Source: Prochlorococcus sp. AG-363-N16 (lineage in GTDB: Bacteria; Cyanobacteriota; Cyanobacteriia; PCC-6307; Cyanobiaceae). From it: a stretch of DNA of 38,608 bases. Shown here piece by piece: positions 24,449 through 32,008 of the stretch. The translations under genes and the position numbers were made by a program. Within the stretch, counting starts at the first letter, position 1. Each line of letters begins with the position of its first letter. The notes beneath the pieces are model-generated. The model was not told the origin of the DNA, made no database searches, and was given only the letters and a program-made list of their open reading frames with translations. Location of the stretch: assembly GCA_003280135.1 (NCBI GenBank), contig QCFW01000010.1, positions 1-38,608 of the forward strand, given 5' to 3'.

Positions 24449-25474
24449 TTATTCTTTTTCTAGCTTTATTACATGTGACACCAGATCAGCCATCCGACAG
24501 CTATACCCCCATTCATTGTCATACCAAATATAGACTTTAAGTTGAGTTTTGTTGACCACCATGGTTGAGAGAGCATCAATAATTGAACTCCTGGAGTCAT
24601 TGACATAATCAATAGAGACAAGTGGTTTTTCTTCGTAACCGAGTATTCCTTTTAGCTCTCCTTCTGAAGCTTCTTTGAACACATGATTGACTTCTTCTTG
24701 CGTTACATCTTTCTCTAATTCAAATACAGCATCAGTTAAAGATCCATTGAGGAGAGGAACTCGAACTGCATGGCCATTTAATTTGCCTTGTAATTCTGGG
24801 AAAATCATCCCTATCGCTTTTGCTGAGCCTGTTGTTGTTGGTATTAAACTTTGTGATCCACTTCTGGCTCTTCTTAAGTCTGGCTTAAATGAATCAACTA
24901 TGACTTGTGTATTTGTTAGGTCATGGAGAGTTGTAATGCTTCCATGCTTAATACCAAAGGCTTGATTAACGACCTTTACAACTGGAGCTAAACAATTAGT
25001 CGTGCAGGATGCAGCAGTTATTAAGCGATGTTTATTTGGTTTATATAAATCGTGGTTAATACCGTAGACGATATTCAGAGCATCCTCTCCCTGGATTTCA
25101 CCTTTAACAGGACATGCAACGACAACTCTTTTCATCCCTAAAGTATCGAAATATGGATTTAACGTTTGAGGAGATTTGAATTTTCCTGAGCATTCGAGAA
25201 TTAGCTCTATCCCTGTCTCATCCCATTGAACTTTTGTGAAATCGCTTTCTTGTGAAAAAGATATTGAGTGCCCTTCTATAGATAGTTTGTTCTGGTCGGA
25301 ACTTATTGATTTATCCCATCGGCCGTGAACAGAATCAAACTCCAGTAAATGTGCAGCCCCCTTTGCATCCCCGAATGAGTCGTTGATATGTGTAATCTCG
25401 ATATTTTCTCTATCCCAGAGAGCTCTAAGAACAAGTCGCCCTATACGACCAAACCCATTAATACCAATGCGCAT
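24449..25474 (-). CDS. gap: glyceraldehyde-3-phosphate dehydrogenase of the arsenate-resistance operon
   Basis: A 341-residue GAPDH: NAD-binding start [13 protein letters not shown], catalytic [13 protein letters not shown], then [11 protein letters not shown] and SDRARSG-like [20 protein letters not shown]. The start at 25474 is chosen because it matches the family start and has GGAG just upstream; an ATG at 25498 would add eight residues. Next to arsJ it most likely converts glyceraldehyde-3-phosphate and arsenate to 1-arseno-3-phosphoglycerate for export, rather than serving central carbon metabolism. It diverges from arsR across two operator copies. Confidence 0.93.
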   Translation of the reverse strand: MRIGINGFGRIGRLVLRALWDRENIEITHINDSFGDAKGAAHLLEFDSVHGRWDKSISSDQNKLSIEGHSISFSQESDFTKVQWDETGIELILECSGKFKSPQTLNPYFDTLGMKRVVVACPVKGEIQGEDALNIVYGINHDLYKPNKHRLITAASCTTNCLAPVVKVVNQAFGIKHGSITTLHDLTNTQVIVDSFKPDLRRARSGSQSLIPTTTGSAKAIGMIFPELQGKLNGHAVRVPLLNGSLTDAVFELEKDVTQEEVNHVFKEASEGELKGILGYEEKPLVSIDYVNDSRSSIIDALSTMVVNKTQLKVYIWYDNEWGYSCRMADLVSHVIKLEKE

Positions 25475-25509
25475 AAAACTCCGCATGACAAAATGCATGT
25501 ATAGTATAT

Positions 25510-25543
25510 ATCAAGAATTATTGATATATCAATCTCTGTTGAT
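25510..25543. promoter_or_regulatory. two ATCAA-N6-TTGAT operators between gap and arsR
   Basis: ATCAAGAATTATTGAT (25510-25525) and ATCAATCTCTGTTGAT (25528-25543), starts 18 bp apart. From memory, an ATCAA-N6-TTGAT element is the kind of site bound by ArsR in Synechocystis. It would control both gap-arsJ and arsR. Confidence 0.75.
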
Positions 25544-25593
25544 AGCTGTGGCAATTCTTGTAAAATTACAACATTACTCTGGCTGACTAATTA

Positions 25594-25905
25594 ATGAGTA
25601 CAGGTGTCGCCAATAAAAAAGCAATAGATTCACTCAAAGCCTTAGCAGAACCTATCAGATTGGAAATAATTGAATCCTTGTCCAGTGGGGAAAAATGTGT
25701 TTGTGACCTTATGCAAGAGACAGGTTTAGCGCAATCCAAAATTTCTTTTCACCTCAAGGTTCTTAAAGACGCTGGGGTTATCACGGATAGGCAAAGTGGC
25801 CGCTGGGTATATTACCAACTCGATATAAGAACATTAAAGTCTTTGCAGAATTGGATCAAAAAACTAAGAAAAGGGTGCCTGAATGAAGCGTCTACTTGTG
25901 AATAA
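25594..25905 (+). CDS. arsR: ArsR-family arsenic-responsive repressor
   Basis: A 103-residue winged-helix protein. Helix-turn-helix TGLAQSKISFHLKVLKDAGV and wing DRQSGRWVYYQL are typical of ArsR/SmtB. The metal-site motif CVCDL (Cys35, Cys37) lies where As(III)-sensing ArsR proteins keep their cysteines, with two further Cys at the C-terminus. Divergent from gap-arsJ with two operators between. It probably releases DNA on binding As(III), inducing gap-arsJ and possibly pstS and the Crp-family gene. Confidence 0.93.
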   Translation: MSTGVANKKAIDSLKALAEPIRLEIIESLSSGEKCVCDLMQETGLAQSKISFHLKVLKDAGVITDRQSGRWVYYQLDIRTLKSLQNWIKKLRKGCLNEASTCE

Positions 25906-26025
25906 ATCACAAGGCATTGCGAATGACCAATGACCTAGTGCTTCACATGCCCCCGCGCTAAATCAATGCAGGATTAAGAATTAAGGTAAAGATGAATCCA
26001 ACTTCTAATTCATATTACCTTCAAA

Positions 26026-26146
26026 TTCTAATTAGATAGAGTAAAGAAAAGAGATGGAAGAATGAGGTTTCATTCCAACTCCATTCCAACCATCAAGTAT
26101 CGCTAAGATTACAGACTATGACTGAACCTAACTACTGGATCATGAA
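26026..26146 (+). repeat. EVE 5'-end repeat, copy 7
   Basis: Nearly identical to copy 5 over about 115 bp. CATTCCAAC pair at 26071-26079 and 26082-26090, 41 bp to the core at 26132-26146. The stub starts at 26118 (MTEPNYWIMKSVPN) and stays open to 26217-26219 (33 codons). Boundary between the arsenate cassette and cassette 7. Confidence 0.88.
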
Positions 26147-26278
26147 GAGCGTACCAAACAGATATAGAATTAAATTCACAGTCATGCCAATCGATTTGCT
26201 ACTTTCATTAAAAGTTTGAATAAAATATTATATTAAACTAAAGGCTTGCAGATCCCTTTATTAGCAGGCTTTTACCCC

Positions 26279-26605
26279 TTAACATCTTTTTCTTAGTACT
26301 CTGCCGTTTTCATTCAAATACCTTTGTCCACAATCAACCCATGTTTCGGGAGGCAAGGCAATCACAATCAGAAGAATAATATTAATTAGGCAACTTAGAG
26401 CAAAAAGGAAAGGATTAATACCTTGACTACTTTTTTCTATTAAGAGAGATTCTTTTTCAAAATTTTCCGATACTTCAGACGTATTAACAGCTTTGTCATT
26501 TTCAAAGTTAGATCCTTCAGATTCCTTGTTCCAATGGCATTTAGGACAAGATACGGCTTTGTCTGAGATACGAGCACCACAACATGGACAGTCAATCAAT
26601 GCCAT
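26279..26605 (-). CDS. zinc-ribbon protein with one membrane segment
   Basis: A 108-residue protein. Two Cys pairs at the start (CPCCG and CPKC) form a zinc ribbon, a charged Ser/Glu linker follows, then one hydrophobic segment at about 64-86 (NPFLFALSCLINIILLIVIA) and a short basic tail with two Cys. Cellular role unknown. The divergent neighbour at 26714 also starts with a zinc ribbon, so the two may sense or bind the same partner. Confidence 0.7.
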   Translation of the reverse strand: MALIDCPCCGARISDKAVSCPKCHWNKESEGSNFENDKAVNTSEVSENFEKESLLIEKSSQGINPFLFALSCLINIILLIVIALPPETWVDCGQRYLNENGRVLRKRC

Positions 26606-26713
26606 GCATAGTTTTTTCTTGTTTGAATCATAAGAAGACGCCTTTCTAGCGATCTAATGGATAGCTATTAATCTAGTTTAGAAAAGGATCAAGTTAATTG
26701 GAAATCCTCAATA

Positions 26714-28072
26714 ATGAGTTCTATCAATTGCAAGGAATGTGGAGAGAGTTTTCCAGAGAATGAAGATGCTTGTCCAAATTGTGGATGCCCAAAATCTTTT
26801 TCAATTAATGGAAAGACTGATATCGTCTTATTTGCAGGAAGGGAAGAAGAAGAAAGAAGACAAGCTGCTGCTTTATTAAATGCTACTGAAGATGCAGAAA
26901 GAAAAGCTACTGAATCCAAGCGAAAAAAAGAAATAGAAGAAGAAGAAAGAAGACAAGCTGCTGCTTTATTAAATGCTACTGAAGATGCAGAAAGAAAAGC
27001 TACTGAATCCAAGCGAAAAAAAGAAATAGAAGAAGAAGAAAAAAGACAAGCTGCTGCTTATAGAAAAGCTAAGCAAAGCAAATCTTCTAATAATTTTGTT
27101 GAAGGTTTAGGAAGAATTGGGGAAGCCGAAGGTTTAGGAGAATTTGATGCCAAAAGATTTTTCGGAGGAATTAAGAAGAAGTACTCCGAAGAAAAATTAA
27201 CAAACTCTTTATTTGGTGGAACAGCAAAGACAACTCCCAGTATTAAAACGATCTCAACGGAATACCCACAGCCTTGGCTCTTTTATCGGCTTATTGCCGC
27301 TTCTGTTTTTATTTTCTATGCATTCAAAATTCTCTTCGACCAATCCGCGAATCCAAATCTTATAACAGCAATAATTATCACAGGGTCTTTTGGAGTACCC
27401 ATATCAACCTTAATTCTTTTCTTAGAGTTAAATATCAGACGTAATATTCCAATCTGGACAATCGGAAAACTTTTTTTTGGAGGCGCAATACTATCCTTCC
27501 TTATCACCGAAATTCTTGCCAACAATACAATTGGGTTAATTGGCTGGGCAGGAGCACCATCAGCAGCTGTACTCGAAGAGCCAGCAAAGCTAATATCATT
27601 ATTCCTACTAACTAGAACCAAAAAGAAGTATCCATATATTCTTAATGGCTTATTACTTGGAGCCGCAGTTGGGTGTGGCTTTGCAGCTTTTGAATCAGCA
27701 GCATATGCGCTCAGATATGGTCTCACTTACGGGTACGACGTTTTGATTCGTACTATCACTTTGCGAGGAATTCTTTCTCCTTTTGCACATATTGTTTGGA
27801 CTGCAGTAGCTGGTGCTGCTTTATGGAGAGTTCAAAAAGGTGGTGATTTTTCCTTTAACCTCTTAAAAAACAAAAGATTTTACGCACCTTTTGGAACAAT
27901 CATCATTTGCCATGCGGTCTGGAACTCTCCTTTTTCACTGCCCTTTATGGGTAAATTCATTATTTGCGGAGTAACAGCTTGGATACTGGCATTATCTCTT
28001 CTGAATTTAGGTATCAAACAAATTGCTGATGAGAAAGCTGGAAAACAAATCTTCAAAGCTAATAATCTATAA
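26714..28072 (+). CDS. PrsW-like membrane protease with N-terminal zinc ribbon and repeated coiled coil
   Basis: A 452-residue protein. A zinc ribbon (CKECG, CPNCG; 6-24) is followed by a charged coiled coil at 43-118 made of 31-residue repeats (RRQAAALLNATEDAERKATE), whose DNA copies of 93 bp are nearly identical. From 183 on there are about eight membrane segments with PrsW protease features: EEPAKL (Glu288, Glu289), FAAFE (Glu327), AHIVW (His359) and CHAVW (His400). PrsW proteases cut membrane anti-sigma factors; the target here is unknown. A second gene at 30750 has the same membrane part without ribbon and coil. Confidence 0.8.
   Translation: MSSINCKECGESFPENEDACPNCGCPKSFSINGKTDIVLFAGREEEERRQAAALLNATEDAERKATESKRKKEIEEEERRQAAALLNATEDAERKATESKRKKEIEEEEKRQAAAYRKAKQSKSSNNFVEGLGRIGEAEGLGEFDAKRFFGGIKKKYSEEKLTNSLFGGTAKTTPSIKTISTEYPQPWLFYRLIAASVFIFYAFKILFDQSANPNLITAIIITGSFGVPISTLILFLELNIRRNIPIWTIGKLFFGGAILSFLITEILANNTIGLIGWAGAPSAAVLEEPAKLISLFLLTRTKKKYPYILNGLLLGAAVGCGFAAFESAAYALRYGLTYGYDVLIRTITLRGILSPFAHIVWTAVAGAALWRVQKGGDFSFNLLKNKRFYAPFGTIIICHAVWNSPFSLPFMGKFIICGVTAWILALSLLNLGIKQIADEKAGKQIFKANNL
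26842..27060 (+). repeat. 93-bp in-frame tandem repeat
   Basis: Two full copies and the start of a third of a 93-bp unit coding for 31 residues, inside the PrsW-like gene. The near identity of the copies at DNA level indicates recent expansion; copy number is likely to vary between strains. Confidence 0.85.
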
Positions 28073-28128
28073 ATAATGAGATTGAAGAAAAATATTTGAA
28101 TAAAGAATGGATATGGTCAACTTCAAAT

Positions 28129-28794
28129 TTAATAATCCACTCTAAGGGTTTTCAAAATATCTTTTAAATATTCAACTTCTCCAAGCTCCGGCTTGATACT
28201 CCCAGTAGTTATTCCTAATAATTGAAGCTTCACTATTTCATACACCTGATTATCTTCCATAAGCTCTAGATCCTCATGTTTGTAAGATCCAATATTGCGG
28301 GAAAATCTTTTTTCTTTTTCAGTTTTCATATCAGGACTTCTTCTGCTTTCATTATTTGAATTATTAGTTCTTTGATTATTTTCAAAGCTGTCATCAAGTT
28401 GCTCGGCATCTCCCCAATCATCATTTTTTTCAGTAGACGTTTTAATGCCAATTAGCTCATCTTCAAAGATAGTATTTTTTTGAAACTCAAGAAAACCATT
28501 AGGACATTTATCTCTATAAGACCTTCTTACTTTAAACAAATATTTTCTGAGGTTAATATTCTCAAATGCCAAGAGTACTGAACAAGTAGCCAGCAAAAAT
28601 TGACCAAACTGAAGGGATGGATCAAGACGCCATCCTTGAAAAAACAAAATCAAGCCAGAAGTCCAGGCAGTCAAAGAAAACAATAAGTCGTATTTATTTC
28701 TACTGAGTTTTGGGTATAAGAAAAAACGTACTGATCCTACAACCATCAATCCTATCCCAACAATGCTTGCCCAATTCAGTGAAGCATTAACCAT
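28129..28794 (-). CDS. unknown membrane protein (221 residues)
   Basis: Three hydrophobic segments in the first 85 residues (WASIVGIGLMVVGSVRFFLY, LLFSLTAWTSGLILFF, GQFLLATCSVLLAF), then a basic stretch and a long polar cytoplasmic tail with Asn/Ser-rich low complexity. The last 50 residues are acidic and helical (DLELMEDNQVYEIVKLQLLG). Not recognised. It converges with the PrsW-like gene; cassette context suggests a membrane-related partner. Confidence 0.55.
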   Translation of the reverse strand: MVNASLNWASIVGIGLMVVGSVRFFLYPKLSRNKYDLLFSLTAWTSGLILFFQGWRLDPSLQFGQFLLATCSVLLAFENINLRKYLFKVRRSYRDKCPNGFLEFQKNTIFEDELIGIKTSTEKNDDWGDAEQLDDSFENNQRTNNSNNESRRSPDMKTEKEKRFSRNIGSYKHEDLELMEDNQVYEIVKLQLLGITTGSIKPELGEVEYLKDILKTLRVDY

Positions 28795-28939
28795 CTAATT
28801 ATTTATTCGACTAAAAATATCATATTGAGTTTCACTACGGATAGCTCTGATTTCTTCATTGAGAATATAAGAAAGAAAACATAAATCACATAAATAGTTT
28901 CTTCCAAACCTTTTAGGGCTGAAGAGAGAATAGCTATTG

Positions 28940-29038
28940 TTAAAAAATAACTTTCAAGATAAAGACAAGAACTATGCCGCCAAGTATTTGAAAAATCACT
29001 GTGTTTTCTTGAAAGAATTTTTCTTTGTCTGATTTCAT
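28940..29038 (-). CDS. possible small membrane peptide (32 residues)
   Basis: Reads MKSDKEKFFQENTVIFQILG and then a hydrophobic run ending KVIF. A charged start followed by one membrane helix is typical of small membrane proteins. No ribosome site is visible. The rest of the 608-bp gap 28795-29402 shows no other gene. Confidence 0.35.
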   Translation of the reverse strand: MKSDKEKFFQENTVIFQILGGIVLVFILKVIF

Positions 29039-29365
29039 TATTTCTAAAAGCTTCGTTCTTTAAAGTCTAAGAACATTGTATTGAATAAAAAAAACGCTTG
29101 GGAACAGATTTAATACAAACCGCCTTAGTGTTAAAAGTCCTCTCAGCAAAAGTTGCAAAAAGCTCTTAAGGAACAACAAGGAGATTGATCTAGAAATAGA
29201 AGCTAGTCTTTCCTTTATTTAAGAGATAATACAAATAGCAAAAACTCAGATCTGTTGCCGTCGCCAGTTTTCTCAAGAGGGCATCCTTATTGGTAATAGA
29301 TATATTTTTCTGTCAGTTGCGATCTATTCCTATTGGTTTCTTAAGAGACTTAAGATGTAGTTAAT

Positions 29366-29507
29366 ACTCTAATCTCAGAACAAATATCCTCTACTACTTC
29401 TATTAGTTCATTATATCTATCTTCTCGTGACTCTTGACTCTAATCTCAGAACAAATATCCTCTACTACTTCTATTAGTTCATTATATCTATCTTCTCGTG
29501 ACTCTTG
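29366..29507 (+). repeat. 71-bp tandem duplication at a gene's 3' end
   Basis: The 71 bp from 29366 recur almost exactly from 29437. As 71 is not a multiple of three, the duplication shifts the reading frame of the minus-strand gene: the ending changes from IRVLTTS (stop at 29350-29352) to IRVKSHEKIDIMN. It looks recent. Confidence 0.85.
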
Positions 29508-30104
29508 CCCTGGCAATGAATAATGGAATTTATACTTTTCTTGATCATTTGAAAAGTCAAACTCTTTATATCGCAGACCATCGAACCCTTTTTCATACGT
29601 CAGGAACCAAGGTACTTCGCTTTGCGGTTCATACCTTGAATAAATATGTGCCAAGGTATTCCAAGCAGTATTTTGATAATCTGATAAGAAATATTGCCGA
29701 ATAGTATACCCCTTATTTTCATCTTTCTTCTGTCTAAGAACTTCTATAGCAGCAGAGGTCTTTCTTATTGCCCTAGGGAAATAAATCTTCCACCAAGGTT
29801 TGACGTAGGCAGAGTAATCATTGATTCTAATCTCTTCTGGTTTCGATTTTACTTCTTCCGAATATCTATTTTCTGCGGACATAATTTCCACGAAAAAAGA
29901 CCTTTCAATAACAGCTAAATTACTACTTGAAGCTATATAATTAATACATGCTTCTTTTAAAGATTTTGATTTATTTTCTAAAGAATATTTATTATATAGA
30001 TCTTTATTCGCTTCACTATTTACTGATTCCAAAGAGAAAAAAGAAATAAAGGCTACTATTATAGTAGATCTAAAAATTAATTTTAAAAAGTTAGAAAATA
30101 TCAT
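29403..30104 (-). CDS. secreted protein of unknown function (233 residues)
   Basis: A signal peptide is visible: hydrophobic IIVAFISFFSLESVNSE at about 14-30. The mature part is polar and helical with WWKIYFPRAIRKTSAAIEVL and an acidic end. Not recognised. Its last eight residues result from the 71-bp duplication. It lies 10 bp downstream of another gene for an exported protein on the same strand, and the two probably share an operon. Confidence 0.6.
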   Translation of the reverse strand: MIFSNFLKLIFRSTIIVAFISFFSLESVNSEANKDLYNKYSLENKSKSLKEACINYIASSSNLAVIERSFFVEIMSAENRYSEEVKSKPEEIRINDYSAYVKPWWKIYFPRAIRKTSAAIEVLRQKKDENKGYTIRQYFLSDYQNTAWNTLAHIYSRYEPQSEVPWFLTYEKGFDGLRYKEFDFSNDQEKYKFHYSLPGQESREDRYNELIEVVEDICSEIRVKSHEKIDIMN

Positions 30105-30114
30105 TTATTAATGG

Positions 30115-30690
30115 TCACCATCTAAAGTAAAATCTTCGATACTCGTATTTAAATAAAGCATAATTCTTATCATAGGGCTTAAAGAACTGATCTGCATTAG
30201 AATTATCTGGAGATGTAATGCCTTTATTGTATCTAGGTTTACATTCGTGACTAGGAATTTTTGAATCATTTTCAAAACGTTTAGTATTTATTCCAGTAAT
30301 TTTTATTTTGCCTCCCATTTTTCTTAATCTAGACAAACACTTGATTTCACCAAAGGGCCCATAGTTTTTAACAAGTGTATATTTATTAAGTCTCCCGATA
30401 TATTGCCTGGCTTGAGAAAAGCTAGTAGTTCCATATTCTTTACCATATGTGCCAAATTGAGGGCCTCCAGTTTCACTCTCTAACAGGCAAGTCAAAAAAG
30501 TATGCCCATATTTATCTTTATTCTCTAATTTTTTTTTGAGCTCACGACATGCCTCTCTTGCTTCTATTCTTGAGGCCACTCCAATGACATTTGGAGTATT
30601 AACGTTATTATCTTTATTTAGGTTTGCATTAATTATTAAGCCAATAGCTACTGCTGGAAAAACAAATTTGCGGTACGTCTTAATTTCCAA
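30115..30690 (-). CDS. exported protein of unknown function (191 residues)
   Basis: Basic start MEIKTYRKFVF, then a hydrophobic segment (PAVAIGLIINAN) that may be a signal or anchor. The mature part is basic with several Tyr-rich stretches (FFKPYDKNYALFKYEYRRFY) and three Cys. No family recognised. It is flanked by the two PrsW-like genes of cassette 7; a link to them is only suggested by position. Confidence 0.55.
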   Translation of the reverse strand: MEIKTYRKFVFPAVAIGLIINANLNKDNNVNTPNVIGVASRIEAREACRELKKKLENKDKYGHTFLTCLLESETGGPQFGTYGKEYGTTSFSQARQYIGRLNKYTLVKNYGPFGEIKCLSRLRKMGGKIKITGINTKRFENDSKIPSHECKPRYNKGITSPDNSNADQFFKPYDKNYALFKYEYRRFYFRW

Positions 30691-30749
30691 AAGCTAAAAA
30701 ATCTAATGTAACTATTATGGGTGATGAGTGAGGTTGATAAATATCTCTT

Positions 30750-31772
30750 ATGAAAAATACAAAGAAATGCACAAAGAGCGCATCATGGAAAGACTCGCTC
30801 AATATTGCAGATGAAATTGGAAGAATAGGAAGAGGAGAAGGGTTAGGTGATTTCAGCTTCAAGAGATTCTTTGGAGGGATTTATAAAGACCACTCAGAAG
30901 ATGAAGTCGAACAAAGCTTAATTGTTGGGACAGCAACGACTACTCCATCTATTGAAGATGTTTCTCTTGACTATCCTCAGCCTTGGCTTTTCTTCAGGTT
31001 AATCACTGGTTCAGTCATTCTTTTCTATAGCTTTATCGCTGTCTATAACCAATTTGAAAATACCAATCTACTGCCAGGCATTATTTTCACTGGTTCATTT
31101 GCCGTTCCAATATCAACTCTCTTTCTGTTCTTTGAATTAAATATCAGACGTAATGTTCCGATCTTGCAAGTCATGAGACTTGTTTTGACTGGAGGTTTGT
31201 TGTCCTTATTTGTTGCACTGGTTCTTTTTCAAAATGCTTTTTCCTTTGTTGGTCCACAGGGTTCATGGATCGCTGGCTTGTTAGAGGAATCAGCCAAGTT
31301 GATTGCTTTAAGGGTCCTAGTTAAAGACAACAAGAAGTATCCATACATCTTGAATGGCTTATTACTCGGAGCTGCCGTTGGTTGTGGTTTTGCTGCCTTT
31401 GAATCAGCTGGTTATGCATTAAACCTTGGAATGGCCAATATTGATTCATTGGTACAAATCATCCAGTTAAGAGGAGTGCTTTCTCCCTTTGCTCATATTG
31501 TTTGGACTGCGATTGCAGGTGCTGCGTTATGGCGAGTGCAAAGAGGCGGTGAGTTTTCTTTTGGACTCTTATTTAAGAAAGAATTCTTTGCTCCTTTTTT
31601 GACAGTTGTTTTTTGCCATGCCATTTGGAACTCAGGTTCAATCATTCCTTTTTGGGGTAAGTACGTGATTTGTGGATTAATTGCTTGGACTCTTGCTTTA
31701 TCACTTTTGAACTTAGGTATAAAACAAATTGCCAAGGAGAAGGCGGGCAAAGAAATATTCAAACAAAATTAG
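30750..31772 (+). CDS. PrsW-like membrane protease, short paralogue
   Basis: A 340-residue paralogue of the gene at 26714. From GEGLGDFSFKRFFGGI onward the two are about 60-65% alike by eye, with about eight membrane segments. Protease residues are kept: LLEESAKL (Glu179, Glu180), FAAFE (Glu218), AHIVW (His249) and CHAIW (His290). The zinc ribbon and coiled coil are absent, replaced by a short Lys-rich start. Two proteases with different N-terminal sensors in one cassette suggest related but distinct inputs. Confidence 0.78.
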   Translation: MKNTKKCTKSASWKDSLNIADEIGRIGRGEGLGDFSFKRFFGGIYKDHSEDEVEQSLIVGTATTTPSIEDVSLDYPQPWLFFRLITGSVILFYSFIAVYNQFENTNLLPGIIFTGSFAVPISTLFLFFELNIRRNVPILQVMRLVLTGGLLSLFVALVLFQNAFSFVGPQGSWIAGLLEESAKLIALRVLVKDNKKYPYILNGLLLGAAVGCGFAAFESAGYALNLGMANIDSLVQIIQLRGVLSPFAHIVWTAIAGAALWRVQRGGEFSFGLLFKKEFFAPFLTVVFCHAIWNSGSIIPFWGKYVICGLIAWTLALSLLNLGIKQIAKEKAGKEIFKQN

Positions 31773-31862
31773 ATTCTTGAATCTTTATAAACATAGACCT
31801 CGCAATCCAAAAGAAAAACTGAACTTTAAGCTTTTAATTTTGAGATTTTGCTGTCAGTTGTA

Positions 31863-32008
31863 ATCTGTTGGTTATTAGTAATCAAAACTTGATTGAAATA
31901 GAATAAAGAAATAGGGGTGAGAATGTTAAGCCATCCACACACCATCCACACATCGCAATATCGCTGAGAACCCATGGCATCACAGGAACCCAACTACTGG
32001 ATCATGAA
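31863..32008 (+). repeat. EVE 5'-end repeat, copy 8 (in place at the intact gene)
   Basis: CATCCACAC pair at 31932-31940 and 31943-31951, 42 bp to the core at 31994-32008, start codon at 31974. This is the only copy that continues into a complete EVE gene, so it identifies the origin of the repeat. Confidence 0.9.

Larger units (their letters stand above)
132..32008 (+). mobile_element. EVE-gene-seeded cassette island (seven cassettes)
   Basis: Seen: eight copies of an EVE-gene 5' segment, all on the + strand, share the core CTACTGGATCATGAA at 132, 766, 1805, 4220, 13793, 21065, 26132 and 31994. Sequence right of each core is different, or belongs to a sub-family, while sequence left of it is conserved for about 80-130 bp. 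Cassette lengths core to core are 634, 1039, 2415, 9573, 7272, 5067 and 5862 bp. Only the last copy leads into a full EVE gene. Known: Prochlorococcus islands are commonly built by tyrosine-recombinase elements that use tRNA genes. Inference: here the 5' end of a protein gene is the target, and every insertion restores the reading frame. Alternatives are dispersal of a promoter-like repeat by homologous recombination, or serial partial gene duplication. Confidence 0.75.

Noticed and set aside
29311-29340. A ninth EVE repeat remnant (CTGTCAGTTGCGATCT, as upstream of 31863)
   Set aside because: Only about 16 bp match, with no 9-mer pair, start codon or core nearby.
31882-31896. AATCAAAACTTGATT in the EVE repeats as an ArsR operator
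   Set aside because: The spacer between ATCAA and TTGAT is 3 bp, not 6, and it is degraded in copies 1 and 6.
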